DNA of 64,000 nucleotides. Origin: Massilia sp. Root133. GTDB taxonomy: Bacteria > Pseudomonadota > Gammaproteobacteria > Burkholderiales > Burkholderiaceae_D. Below are positions 42,273-51,334 of the stretch, piece after piece. The translations under genes were made by a program, and so were the position numbers. Position 1 is the stretch's first letter. Every line of letters begins with the position of its first letter. Where the stretch lies: assembly GCF_001426525.1 (NCBI RefSeq), contig NZ_LMEW01000016.1:1055-65054 (forward strand), in the 5' to 3' direction. Below the pieces are notes generated by a model. The model had not been told where the DNA came from and made no database searches. It saw only the letters and a program-made list of their open reading frames with translations.

Positions 42273-42788
42273 ATGTCCCTCGACTGGTTCGCGCCGGCGC
42301 AATGCGTCGGCTACATCGCGTTCGTCCTCGGCGTCGCCTGCGCGCTGCAAAAGGACGACCGCCGCTTCAAGCTGTTCATGGCCGGCGAATGCCTGGCCTA
42401 CATCGTCCACTTCGCCCTGCTCGGCAACCCGACGCCCGTCGCCAGCACGACCATGTCGCTGCTGCGCTCCGTGCTGGCGCTGTACACGCGTTCGGTGTGG
42501 GTGGCGGTTGGCGTCGTCGCGATGAACCTCGCCCTGGGCCTGACGCTCGCCACGCGCATGACGGACTGGCTGCCCCTGGGCGCGTCCTGCATCGGCACGC
42601 TCGCGCTGTTTCTCCTGCGCGGCGTGCCGATGCGCCTCGCGATGCTGTGCGGGACTTTTCTATGGATCGCGAACAACATCATCGCCGGCTCGATCGGCGG
42701 CACGGCGCTCGAGATCGTGATGGCGGTCGTGAACGGCACGACGATCTGGCGCATGGCGCGCGCGGCGCGGGTGGCGCAGCCGGCCTGA
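42273..42788 (+). CDS. YgjV-family inner-membrane protein
   Basis: The 171-residue protein starts at ATG 42273, after a weak GAAGAG site. It has five to six hydrophobic segments (for example QCVGYIAFVLGVACAL and VWVAVGVVAMNLALGL) and matches the YgjV family in length and in FKLFMAGECLAYIVHF. The role of the family is unknown. A transport or metal-related function is possible. Confidence 0.75.
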   Translation: MSLDWFAPAQCVGYIAFVLGVACALQKDDRRFKLFMAGECLAYIVHFALLGNPTPVASTTMSLLRSVLALYTRSVWVAVGVVAMNLALGLTLATRMTDWLPLGASCIGTLALFLLRGVPMRLAMLCGTFLWIANNIIAGSIGGTALEIVMAVVNGTTIWRMARAARVAQPA

Positions 42789-42870
42789 GGTCCGTCAACG
42801 CCGCCTGCCGGCAGCGGCGCGGCGATCGGGGATAATGGCGCCTCGATTCGTTCGACACACACACGTTCAC

Positions 42871-45800
42871 ATGGAATTCACGCACGACGACATCAGGCGC
42901 CAGTTCGACCCCGGCACGTTTGCCCGGGGCGAGGAGTATGCCCGCAAGGGGCGCGTGATCTCCATCGACATCGAGTTTCCCGACACGCTCCACGGCGAGG
43001 TGGAAGGTAGCGGCGGCAAGACGTACCGCCAGGAAATACGCGTGACGAGCGACAAGCGCGGCGTGCGTTTCCGCGGCGACTGCAGCTGCCCCATGACCCG
43101 CAACTGCAAGCACGTCGTGGCCGTGCTCCTGGCCGAACTCGCGCACCGCCCGCTGGATGTGCCGGCGGCGGCCGAGCGCTGGCTGCAGCAAATGGCGGCG
43201 ATCCGGAACGTCCTGCAGGACGCGGCGGACGCGACGCGCGGCGCCCCGCTGGGGCTCATCTATGTGCTCGCCCCGGACCGCGCGGGCCAGGTGCCGGGCC
43301 TGCATCCGCACACGGTCCGCCTGCGGCAGGACGGCAGCATCGACAAAGCCATGCTCGAGGCAGATCCGCTGCGGCTGCTCAAGATGCGACCGTCCCACGT
43401 GGGACGCGAGCACGACGAGCCGCTGCGCCTGCTGGGCGCCATGCAGGTAAGCCATCACACGCTGGAACCCGCGGGCGCCCTCGGCGCCGCGTTGCTGGAA
43501 AAACTCAGTGCCGCAGGCTGGCTGTGGCGCGCGCGTTCGCTGAAGGCGGCCGGGTACGGCCACCTGGAACGGGTGGCGCCGGGGCCGCGGCGTACGCTGG
43601 CGCTCGACTGGCTGCAGCATGGCGCCGACCGTGAGGCCGTGAGCCTGGGCTGGCGTGCGGATGGGGGCCAGTTGCCCGAGCACATGTATCCCACCGACCC
43701 CATCGTCTACCTGGACGGCCTCGCGGTCGGCGAGGTGGCGCTGCCGGAACAGCTGGCGGCCATCCCGCCGGCGATCCTCCTGGACCTCGTCGCGCAGGCG
43801 CCTGCGCTGCGCGGGGAACAGCGCAACGGCGTCGCAGGCCGCATGATCGACCTGGGCCTGGACGGCCTCTTGCCCGCGCCGGCAGCGCTCGAGGTGCGCG
43901 AGCGGCGCGACATCGCGCCCGTACCCCACCTCATGCTGGACAGCCTGCAGATACCGACGCGCCGCGACTGGGACTGGCGCGACATTGCCATCCTGACGTT
44001 CGACTACGACGGTCTCTCCACGGAAGGCGTCGACGAGCTCGTATTGCGCAGCGTGCTCGACGGCGGCGTCGACGTGATCGTGCGCGACACAACGGCCGAA
44101 GCCGCCGCCGCCGCGCGACTCGCGGCGTCCGGCTTCGGTTCGCCGCCGCCGGGCGATCCATTGCGCGACGACTGGCCGGACGCCCTGGCATTAGCGGACG
44201 AGGCCGCATGGCTCGCCTTTGTGCGCGACGAGCTGCCGCGCCTGCGCGAGGCTGGCTGGCAGGTCGAGATCGGCGACGATTTCCGCTACGACCTCGCGGA
44301 AGTGCAGGAATGGTATGCCGACCTCGACGAAGGCGAAGGGGACGGCAACGGCTGGTTCGACCTCGAACTGGGCATCGTCGTCGATGGCGAACGCCATCCG
44401 CTGCTGCCGCTGTTGGTGGACATGATCCGCAACACGCCATGGCAGTTCGGCGCCGACGCACTGGCCGCGCGCCCCGATACCGACGAGATGCTGGTGGAAC
44501 TGACCCCGTCCAGGCGCGTGGCCCTGCCCTGGGGACGGATCAAACCGATCCTGGCCACGCTGGGCGAGCTGTATTTCGGCGACCGCATCGGCGCGAAGAT
44601 CCAGCTGCCGGCGCTGGATGCGGCACGCCTGGCGGAACTGGAGCGGGCCGCGCGCCTGCGCTGGCTGGGCGGCGATCGCTTGCGTGAACTGGGCCGCAAG
44701 CTGCACGATTTCGACGGCATCCGGCCCGTGGACGTGCCGGCCGGCCTGACGGCGCAGTTGCGCCCTTACCAGCGTGCGGGCCTGGACTGGATGCAGTTCC
44801 TGCGCGAATACGGCTTCGGCGGCATCCTGGCCGACGACATGGGACTCGGCAAGACCATCCAGACGCTCGCCCACATCCTCGCCGAAAAGGAGGCGGGGCG
44901 CCTCGATGCGCCGGCGCTCGTCGTGGCGCCGACGAGCCTGATGGGCAACTGGCAGGCCGAAGCAGCGCGCTTCGCGCCCGGCCTGCGCGTGCTGCTCCTG
45001 CATGGCAAGGACAGGAAGGCATCGTTCGACCTGGTCGGCGACGCCGACCTCGTGCTCACGACGTATGCCCTGCTGGGGCGCGACGAGCCGGCGCTGCGCA
45101 GGCACCGCTATCACCTCCTCATCCTCGACGAAGCCCAGTACATCAAGAATAGCCGCTCGAAGGCGGCGCAGACCGTGCGCCTGCTCGATGCCCGTCACCG
45201 CATGTGCCTGACCGGTACGCCGGTGCAGAACCACCTCGGTGAATTGTGGTCGCAGTTCCATTTCCTGATGCCGGGCCTGCTGGGTGACGACAAACAGTTC
45301 AATACCGTGTTCCGTAAACCGATCGAGCAGCGTGGAGATGTCCAGCGCAAGAACCTGCTGGCACGCCGCGTGAAACCATTCATGCTGCGCCGGACCAAGG
45401 ACAAGGTCGCCACCGAATTGCCGCCCAAGACGGAGATCGTGCTGCCCATCGAACTCGACGGCGCCCAGCGCGACCTGTACGAGACCGTGCGCGTGGCGAT
45501 GGACAGGAAGGTGCGCGACGCCATCGATGCCAAGGGCCTCGCGCGCAGCCAGATCATCATTCTCGATGCCTTGTTGAAATTGCGCCAGGTCTGCTGCGAT
45601 CCGCGCCTGCTGGACGCGGCCGCCAGGGTGGGGTCGGCCAAGCTGGACACGCTGCTGGAACTGCTCGACACGTTGCTGAGCGAGGGACGCAGCGTCCTCG
45701 TGTTTTCCCAGTTCACGAGCATGCTGGCACTGATCGGCGCCGCACTGGACGCGCGCGGTATCACATTCGTCCAACTGACAGGCGACACGGCCGATCGCGA

Positions 45801-46143
45801 CGCTCCCGTCGGCGCGTTCCAGCGGGGGGACGTGAGCGTGTTCCTGGTCAGCCTGAAGGCGGGCGGTGTCGGCCTGAATCTCACCGCGGCCGACACGGTC
45901 ATTCATTACGATCCATGGTGGAATCCAGCCAGCGAGAACCAGGCGACCGATCGCGCCTGGCGCATTGGCCAGGATCAGCCCGTGTTCGTCTACAAGCTGA
46001 TCGCGCAGGGCACGCTCGAAGAAAAAATCCAGGACATGCAGCGCCGCAAGGGCGAACTGGCCAATGCCGTGCTCGATGCCGAAGGCGGGCTCGCGGCGGC
46101 CATCGTCCGGGACGATCTGCAGGTGCTGTTCGCGCAACCCTAG
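42871..46143 (+). CDS. SWIM zinc-finger SNF2-family ATPase
   Basis: The protein has 1090 residues from ATG 42871 (ATG 42835 would add 12 unconserved residues). An N-terminal SWIM zinc finger reads CSCPMTRNCKH (Cys71, Cys73, Cys79, His81). The SNF2 motor follows near 640-1080 with motif I DDMGLGKT, motif II DEAQ, the TGTPVQNHLGELWSQFHFL block and the helicase-C part ending QATDRAWRIGQ. It should be a DNA translocase that remodels nucleoprotein or helps RNA polymerase recycling, as RapA does. The combination with SWIM is a known bacterial arrangement. It stands alone. Confidence 0.93.
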   Translation: MEFTHDDIRRQFDPGTFARGEEYARKGRVISIDIEFPDTLHGEVEGSGGKTYRQEIRVTSDKRGVRFRGDCSCPMTRNCKHVVAVLLAELAHRPLDVPAAAERWLQQMAAIRNVLQDAADATRGAPLGLIYVLAPDRAGQVPGLHPHTVRLRQDGSIDKAMLEADPLRLLKMRPSHVGREHDEPLRLLGAMQVSHHTLEPAGALGAALLEKLSAAGWLWRARSLKAAGYGHLERVAPGPRRTLALDWLQHGADREAVSLGWRADGGQLPEHMYPTDPIVYLDGLAVGEVALPEQLAAIPPAILLDLVAQAPALRGEQRNGVAGRMIDLGLDGLLPAPAALEVRERRDIAPVPHLMLDSLQIPTRRDWDWRDIAILTFDYDGLSTEGVDELVLRSVLDGGVDVIVRDTTAEAAAAARLAASGFGSPPPGDPLRDDWPDALALADEAAWLAFVRDELPRLREAGWQVEIGDDFRYDLAEVQEWYADLDEGEGDGNGWFDLELGIVVDGERHPLLPLLVDMIRNTPWQFGADALAARPDTDEMLVELTPSRRVALPWGRIKPILATLGELYFGDRIGAKIQLPALDAARLAELERAARLRWLGGDRLRELGRKLHDFDGIRPVDVPAGLTAQLRPYQRAGLDWMQFLREYGFGGILADDMGLGKTIQTLAHILAEKEAGRLDAPALVVAPTSLMGNWQAEAARFAPGLRVLLLHGKDRKASFDLVGDADLVLTTYALLGRDEPALRRHRYHLLILDEAQYIKNSRSKAAQTVRLLDARHRMCLTGTPVQNHLGELWSQFHFLMPGLLGDDKQFNTVFRKPIEQRGDVQRKNLLARRVKPFMLRRTKDKVATELPPKTEIVLPIELDGAQRDLYETVRVAMDRKVRDAIDAKGLARSQIIILDALLKLRQVCCDPRLLDAAARVGSAKLDTLLELLDTLLSEGRSVLVFSQFTSMLALIGAALDARGITFVQLTGDTADRDAPVGAFQRGDVSVFLVSLKAGGVGLNLTAADTVIHYDPWWNPASENQATDRAWRIGQDQPVFVYKLIAQGTLEEKIQDMQRRKGELANAVLDAEGGLAAAIVRDDLQVLFAQP

Positions 46144-46239
46144 GCCGGCACGCGCGCTTCGTGCATTACCGTACGGACGCCCGCGCCCGCCTGCGGCATC
46201 CTGAACCCGTGATCAATCGCAAACGAAAGGAGTACGATC

Positions 46240-46317
46240 ATGGGCAAATATTTCCTGGCCTGGATCATGGGCGTACCGGCCATCGTGCTGGTCATCCTGT
46301 ACCTGTTCTTCCACTGA
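46240..46317 (+). CDS. 25-residue membrane microprotein
   Basis: The gene encodes MGKYFLAWIMGVPAIVLVIL and ends YLFFH. It is one hydrophobic helix with an excellent AAAGGAG ribosome site 6 bp upstream and a hairpin directly after the stop (TGATGA). Base composition at the ends and the ribosome site argue that it is real. Function is unknown; such proteins often regulate membrane partners. Confidence 0.75.
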   Translation: MGKYFLAWIMGVPAIVLVILYLFFH

Positions 46318-46319
46318 TG

Positions 46320-46345
46320 ACAACGCCACCAACCGGTGGCGTTGT
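46320..46345 (+). terminator. Hairpin after the microprotein gene
   Basis: An 11-bp stem (ACAACGCCACC / GGTGGCGTTGT) with an AACC loop begins 3 bp after the stop. The following CATTCT is a poor T-tract, so termination may be partial. Confidence 0.6.
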
Positions 46346-46356
46346 CATTCTCAGGC

Positions 46357-46773
46357 TTACGCCACGGTGATGTTCACGTCGATATTCCCACGCGACATTT
46401 TCGAATACGGGCACGTCTGGTGCGCGGCATGGACCAGGTCCAGCGCGACCTCGCGCGGCACGCCGGGCAGGCTCACGGTCAGCCGTGCCTGCAGCGAATA
46501 GCCGCCGGTGCCCGTGCCGAGGTCGACTTCCGCATCGACTGCCGTGTCTGCCGGCAGGGTCACGTGCCGGTCGCGCGCGGCGTGGCCCAGCGCGCCGATG
46601 AAGCAGGCCGACCAGCCTGCGGCAAACAACTGTTCCGGGTTCGTGCCCTTGCCGTGGCTGCCCGGCGGCGACAGCGTGATGTCGAGGCGGCCATCGTCGC
46701 TTTTTGCACTGCCTTCGCGGCCGCCGGTGGTGCGGGTCTTGCCGGTGTAGAGAACCTTGTCGATCTTGCTCAT
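46357..46773 (-). CDS. Ohr/OsmC-like organic hydroperoxide reductase, second copy
   Basis: The 138-residue protein carries both Ohr cysteines (Cys57 in AAGWSACFIG, Cys121 in HQTCPYSKMSRGN) and ends GNIDVNITVA. It is clearly related to the Ohr at 37336 but diverged, so it is not a recent duplicate. No OhrR gene is nearby; the next gene upstream on the same strand encodes an alpha/beta hydrolase, 27 bp away, and may share its promoter. Confidence 0.9.
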   Translation of the reverse strand: MSKIDKVLYTGKTRTTGGREGSAKSDDGRLDITLSPPGSHGKGTNPEQLFAAGWSACFIGALGHAARDRHVTLPADTAVDAEVDLGTGTGGYSLQARLTVSLPGVPREVALDLVHAAHQTCPYSKMSRGNIDVNITVA

Positions 46774-46800
46774 GGTATGTCCTTTCGTTGAATAAAGTGA

Positions 46801-47793
46801 TTACAGGTGGTCGACGGCGATGACGGCATCGGCGAACGCGCGCGGTGCTTCCTGCGGCAGGTTGTGGCCGATGCCCCCTTTGATGAGTTCATGCTTGTAC
46901 TTGCCGGTGAAGCGCTTGGCGTACGCGGCCGGTTCCGGGTGCGGGGCGCCGTTGGCGTCGCCTTCCAGGGTGATCGTCGGCACGGTGATCGCCGGGAAGG
47001 TCGCCAGGCGCTGTTCCAGTTTGTCGTATTTCGCTTCGCCCTGGACGAGGCCGAGGCGCCAGCGGTAGTTGAAGATCGTGATGGCGGCATGGTCCGGGTT
47101 CTCCAGCGACGCCGCGCTGCGGTCGAACGTGCGGTCGTCGAACTGCCATTGCGGCGAGGCGGTCTTCCAGATCAGCTTGGCGAAATCGTGATGGTTCTTC
47201 GCATAGCCGGCGGCGCCGCGGTCGGTGGCGAAGTAGAACTGGTACCACCATTGCAGCTCGGCGGCCGGCGGCAGCGGCTGCTTGCCGCTTTCCTGGCTGC
47301 CGATCAGGTAGCCGCTCACGGACACCAGCCCTTTGACACGTTCGGGCCACAGCGCGGCCACGATGTCGGCGCTGCGCGCACCCCAGTCGTAGCCGGCCAG
47401 GATAGCCTTGTCGATCTTCAGCGCATCCATCAGGTCGACGACGTCCTGCGCCAGCGCGGCCGGTTCGCCGTTCCGCACGGCCTTCGGATCCAGGAAGCGG
47501 GTCGTGCCGTAGCCGCGCAGATGGGGCACGATCACGCGGTAGCCGGCCTTCGTCAGCAGCGGCACGACGTCGACATAGCTGTGGATGTCGTACGGCCAGC
47601 CGTGCAGCAGGATCACGACGGGACCATTGGCGGGACCCGCGTCGACGTAGCCGACGTTCAGCACGCCCGCCTTGATCTGCTTGACGGACGAGAAGGCGTC
47701 GGACGTTTGTGCGTGGGCCGAGCCGATGGCCGCGACGGCGAGGGCGGCTGCGCCGAACACGTTGCGCAGCGTGCGGGCGATGGATTGGTTCAT
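46801..47793 (-). CDS. Secreted alpha/beta hydrolase, epoxide-hydrolase-like
   Basis: The 330-residue protein starts at ATG 47793 with a signal peptide (cleavage near SAHA). It has the HGWPYDIHSY oxyanion region, the nucleophile elbow GYDWGA with Asp in place of Ser, and the final His in GIGHNLPQEAP. The Asp nucleophile points to an epoxide hydrolase or haloalkane dehalogenase type. It is probably in one transcript with the Ohr gene below. It is divergent from the carboxylesterase gene. Confidence 0.85.
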   Translation of the reverse strand: MNQSIARTLRNVFGAAALAVAAIGSAHAQTSDAFSSVKQIKAGVLNVGYVDAGPANGPVVILLHGWPYDIHSYVDVVPLLTKAGYRVIVPHLRGYGTTRFLDPKAVRNGEPAALAQDVVDLMDALKIDKAILAGYDWGARSADIVAALWPERVKGLVSVSGYLIGSQESGKQPLPPAAELQWWYQFYFATDRGAAGYAKNHHDFAKLIWKTASPQWQFDDRTFDRSAASLENPDHAAITIFNYRWRLGLVQGEAKYDKLEQRLATFPAITVPTITLEGDANGAPHPEPAAYAKRFTGKYKHELIKGGIGHNLPQEAPRAFADAVIAVDHL

Positions 47794-47839
47794 GTCGATT
47801 CTCCGGTAATTGGTCAGATGGTCTGCTGCCGTAAATTGA

Positions 47840-47919
47840 TTATCGTAATAATCATTATGTCGATAACTGTATCCGAGCTTTTGAAGCTTTGCAAGCGCGA
47901 AAACCATTATTTCGATAAT
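47840..47919. promoter_or_regulatory. Putative operator: TTATCG/CGATAA repeats between divergent hydrolase genes
   Basis: TTATCG at 47840-47845 faces CGATAA at 47861-47866. A second site reads ATTATTTCGATAAT at 47906-47919. These share the CGATAA half and lie in the 198-bp region between two divergent genes. This suggests a common regulator for both hydrolases; no candidate regulator is encoded nearby. Confidence 0.5.
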
Positions 47920-47991
47920 TATTTTTGACACGTTGGCCTGCCAGAAACTGGCCCCGCTAAAATGTCTTTTCGACAAATATGAGGAGACGAC

Positions 47992-49518
47992 ATGAAAGGT
48001 GCGGCTGTTGTCGCCGGATGCCTGCTGGCTGGAATGGCCCAGGCGGCCCAGGTGACGGACCCGGTGCAGGTCACGGGAGGGCGGATCGTCGGCACGGCGG
48101 CCGACGGCGTGAACGCGTTCAAGGGCGTGCCGTTCGCGGCGCCGCCCGTCGGCCAACTGCGCTGGCGGGCGCCGCAGCCGGTGGTGCCGTGGCAGGGCGT
48201 GAAGACCGCGCAGGCCTACGCGCCGGCCTGCGCGCAGACGGCGGCGTGGATCCCGGATCCGAAAAGCGAAGACTGCCTGTACCTGAACGTGTGGGCGCCC
48301 GCGCAGGCGCAGAAGCTTCCCGTCATCGTCTGGATCCACGGCGGCGGCTATTACGGCGGTACGGGCGCCCAGCCTGGTTATGACGGCGGCAACCTGGCGC
48401 GGCGCGGTGTCGTCGTCGTCACCATCAACTACCGCCTCGGCATCTTCGGCTTCTTCGCCCATCCCGAGCTGACGGCGGAGTCGCCGGACAAGGCGTCGGG
48501 CAACCAGGGCATGGAAGACCAGGTCGCGGCGCTGCGCTGGGTGCGGCAGAATATCGCGGCCTTCGGCGGCGATCCGGCGCGCGTCACGATCATGGGCGAA
48601 TCGGCGGGCGGCGAATCGGTGGCGGTGCTCGTCGCGTCACCGCTGGCCAAGGGCCTGTTCCAGCGCGCGATCTCGCAGAGCGGCAACTTCGCGATGCCGA
48701 TCGACGCCAGCGAGAACGCCTTGTTCGACCGCACGGCCGCGGAACAGGCGGGCGTGGCGTTCACCAGGACGGTCGGCGCGAAGCGCCTGGCGGACCTGCG
48801 CGCGCTGCCCGTCGCCGCGCTGCAGAAACCGGCGTGGGCGCCGCATCCCATCGTCGACGGCCATCTGCTGCGCGAAGACCTGACGACGACGTACCGCAAC
48901 CATCGCCAGAACGACGTGCCGCTGCTCGCGGGCTGGAATGCGGAAGAGGGCAAGGACCTCGCGCCGGAAATCCTCGGCACCGACAAGTTCACGGCCGCCA
49001 GCCACAAGGCGCTCGTGGCGAAGCTGCTGGGCCATGCGCCGTCCGCCGCCGTGCTGGCCGCGTATCCCGCTGCGACGGATGCCGAAGCCAGGGCGTCCAT
49101 CGACAGGCTCACGACCGACTGGTGGGGCTGGCGTACGTGGTACTGGGCGGGGCTGCAGGCGCAGTACGGCAAGGCCAGGCCCTACCTCTACTATTTCACG
49201 CACCGGCCGGCCGAACCCCTGACGCCGTGCGGCTATGGCTGCGGAGCGGGGCATGGCGCGGAGATCCAGTACGTGTTCGATCATCTCGGCCAGGATCCGC
49301 GGCCGTGGTCCGCGTACGACCGCCAGCTGGCCGCGCGCCTGGCCGACACGTGGGCGAACTTCGCGCGCACGGGCACGCCGAACGGCAAGGGCTTGCCCGC
49401 CTGGTCCGCGTTCGACGGCCGGCCGGCGACCATTCTGCGCATCGGCGACGCGGCCGACCTGCAGGCGCGCGGCGGGCTGCCGAATTTTTCGATGTTCGGA
49501 CAGCCGCCCAAACGCTAG
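47992..49518 (+). CDS. Secreted type-B carboxylesterase/lipase family protein
   Basis: The 508-residue protein has a signal peptide (VVAGCLLAGMAQAA) and the carboxylesterase family motifs: FKGVPFAAPP, EDCLYLNVWAP, the oxyanion-hole block WIHGGGYYGG, and the serine elbow GESAGGESV. The His of the triad is likely in GCGAGHGAEIQ. A GAGGAG ribosome site lies 7 bp before the ATG. Ester substrate is unknown. Confidence 0.9.
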   Translation: MKGAAVVAGCLLAGMAQAAQVTDPVQVTGGRIVGTAADGVNAFKGVPFAAPPVGQLRWRAPQPVVPWQGVKTAQAYAPACAQTAAWIPDPKSEDCLYLNVWAPAQAQKLPVIVWIHGGGYYGGTGAQPGYDGGNLARRGVVVVTINYRLGIFGFFAHPELTAESPDKASGNQGMEDQVAALRWVRQNIAAFGGDPARVTIMGESAGGESVAVLVASPLAKGLFQRAISQSGNFAMPIDASENALFDRTAAEQAGVAFTRTVGAKRLADLRALPVAALQKPAWAPHPIVDGHLLREDLTTTYRNHRQNDVPLLAGWNAEEGKDLAPEILGTDKFTAASHKALVAKLLGHAPSAAVLAAYPAATDAEARASIDRLTTDWWGWRTWYWAGLQAQYGKARPYLYYFTHRPAEPLTPCGYGCGAGHGAEIQYVFDHLGQDPRPWSAYDRQLAARLADTWANFARTGTPNGKGLPAWSAFDGRPATILRIGDAADLQARGGLPNFSMFGQPPKR

Positions 49519-49560
49519 CGAAACGGCGTAAGCTGTCCGCTTCGATGCCGGGGAGGTCCC

Positions 49561-50367
49561 ATGACGCTTGCCGATACGAAGTTTGACGGTTCCATTCCGC
49601 AGCTCTATGACCGGTTGCTCGTGCCGCTCATCTTCCAGCCCTATGCGGACGACCTGGCGGCGCGGGTCGCACATGAGCGGCCGGCGCACGTGCTGGAGGT
49701 CGCGGCCGGCACGGGCGTCGTCACGCGAGCGCTGGCCGCGTGCCTGCCGGCGGCCAGTACGATCGTCGCGACCGATCTCAACCAGGCGATGCTCGACCAG
49801 GCCGTCGCCACCGGCACGGCGCGGCCCGTCCAGTGGCAGCAGGCGGACGCCATGCGCCTGCCGTTTCCCGACGCCGCGTTCGACGCCGTCGTGTGCCAGT
49901 TCGGCGCCATGTTCTTCCCCGATAAGGCGGCCGCCTATGCCGAGGCGCGACGCGTGCTGCGTCCCGGCGGGCAATTCATCTTCAACGTCTGGGACCGCAT
50001 CGAAGACAACGACTTCGCGCACGTCGTCACGGACGCGCTGGCACAGGCGTTTCCTCTCGACCCGCCCGGATTCCTCGCGCGCACGCCGCATGGCTACCAC
50101 GACCTGGCCATCATCGCGGACGACCTGGCGCGAGCCGGCTTCACGACGCCGCCCGTGTGTTCGACGCTGGCCGCGCGCAGCCGGGCTGCCGCATCGGACA
50201 TACCGGCCATCGCCTATTGCCAGGGCACGCCGCTGCGCAACGAGATCGCGGCCTCCAGTCTGGCGGAAGCGACCGCGCACGCGGCGGCGGCCATCGCGCA
50301 GCGGTTCGGGCCAGGACCGGTGGATGGAAAGATCCAGGCGCACGTGATTGCTGTCGCGCGCCCCTAG
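49561..50367 (+). CDS. Class I SAM-dependent methyltransferase
   Basis: The 268-residue protein has motif I VLEVAAGTGVVTRALA near 40-55, the acidic strand ATDLNQAML, and motif IV-like FDAVVCQFGAMFFPDKAAA. These match UbiE/Coq5-type small-molecule methyltransferases. Its 3' end overlaps the AraC gene by 4 bp on the opposite strand. Substrate is unknown. Confidence 0.88.
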   Translation: MTLADTKFDGSIPQLYDRLLVPLIFQPYADDLAARVAHERPAHVLEVAAGTGVVTRALAACLPAASTIVATDLNQAMLDQAVATGTARPVQWQQADAMRLPFPDAAFDAVVCQFGAMFFPDKAAAYAEARRVLRPGGQFIFNVWDRIEDNDFAHVVTDALAQAFPLDPPGFLARTPHGYHDLAIIADDLARAGFTTPPVCSTLAARSRAAASDIPAIAYCQGTPLRNEIAASSLAEATAHAAAAIAQRFGPGPVDGKIQAHVIAVARP

Positions 50368-51197
50368 CTTGCACGAACCTGCGAAGGGCTGAGTCCCAGC
50401 AGCCGGCGCATCCAGCGCGCCATGTGGCTCGGATGCGCGAAGCCGGTTTCCAGCGCGACTTCCGTGACGCTGAGCCGCCCCTCGAGCAGATGCAGCCGCG
50501 CCCGTTCCACGCGCCGTTCGAGCACGAACCGGTGGACCGGCGTACCGGTCGCCTGCCGGAACAAGGCCTTGAAATGCGAAGGACTGAACCCCGCGACGGC
50601 GGCCAGTTCGGCGAGCGTCAGGTCCTGGTCCAGGTGGGCGTCGATATAGTCGATGACGTGGCGCAGGCGCCAGGCGGGCAGCGCCCGCGCCGGCGCGATC
50701 CTCGAAGGCGACTGCAGCGCGACGAGGCGCACGGCGAGCGCCGATGCGAGACTGTCGGCGAACAGGCGGCCGCCCGGGTGGGCGTCGTGGTCTTCGGCCT
50801 GCATCATCCAGCCGATGCGCTCGATCTGCGGATCGCGGACGTGGATCGCCGGCGCGAGGTCGAAGGCGCGCGCGCCGCGTCCCATGTCGTCGGCCGTCGC
50901 GCGCAGGTGCGCCGGCGCGAGCCGGAGCAGCAGCGAGGTGGCCGGCCGGGACAGGGTCCAGCGGGTGCTGGAGCCGCCCGGCACGACGCAGAACTGGCCG
51001 TGCAAGCGCATGCCCTGCCGCTCGGCCTTGCCGGCCCGGTACGACACCGGTACCGGCCCGCCCAGGTGAAGGCACAGCACATGACGTTCGTCCACGGGCG
51101 AATCGAACCGGCCCGACGGCACCGGCGACGTCAGCACGTCGAGGAGCGGCAGCGGGGCCGTCGCTGGACTGGGATAGCAAGAGGGTCGGTCGGTCAT
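50364..51197 (-). CDS. AraC-family transcriptional regulator
   Basis: The 277-residue protein starts at ATG 51197, 6 bp after GGAGG; an in-frame ATG at 51224 lacks a site. Residues about 180-277 form the two helix-turn-helix motifs, with LAELAAVAGFSPSHFKALFRQATG and VALETGFAHPSHMARWMRRLLG. The N-terminal region is a cupin-like sensor. It is divergent from the Tat-hydrolase gene, so it may control that gene. Confidence 0.9.
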   Translation of the reverse strand: MTDRPSCYPSPATAPLPLLDVLTSPVPSGRFDSPVDERHVLCLHLGGPVPVSYRAGKAERQGMRLHGQFCVVPGGSSTRWTLSRPATSLLLRLAPAHLRATADDMGRGARAFDLAPAIHVRDPQIERIGWMMQAEDHDAHPGGRLFADSLASALAVRLVALQSPSRIAPARALPAWRLRHVIDYIDAHLDQDLTLAELAAVAGFSPSHFKALFRQATGTPVHRFVLERRVERARLHLLEGRLSVTEVALETGFAHPSHMARWMRRLLGLSPSQVRAS

Positions 51198-51334
51198 CGT
51201 ATCCTCCGGTACGCGTTCCGCCAATGTACAAGGAAATCATCCGTTTGTGTCCGCCGCCGGCCGCCGGTGCGCGCGGGGACCGGCGCGCGCCGCTAGCATC
51301 CTTCCATGTCCAACGCATCGAAGGAGAGTCGAGC

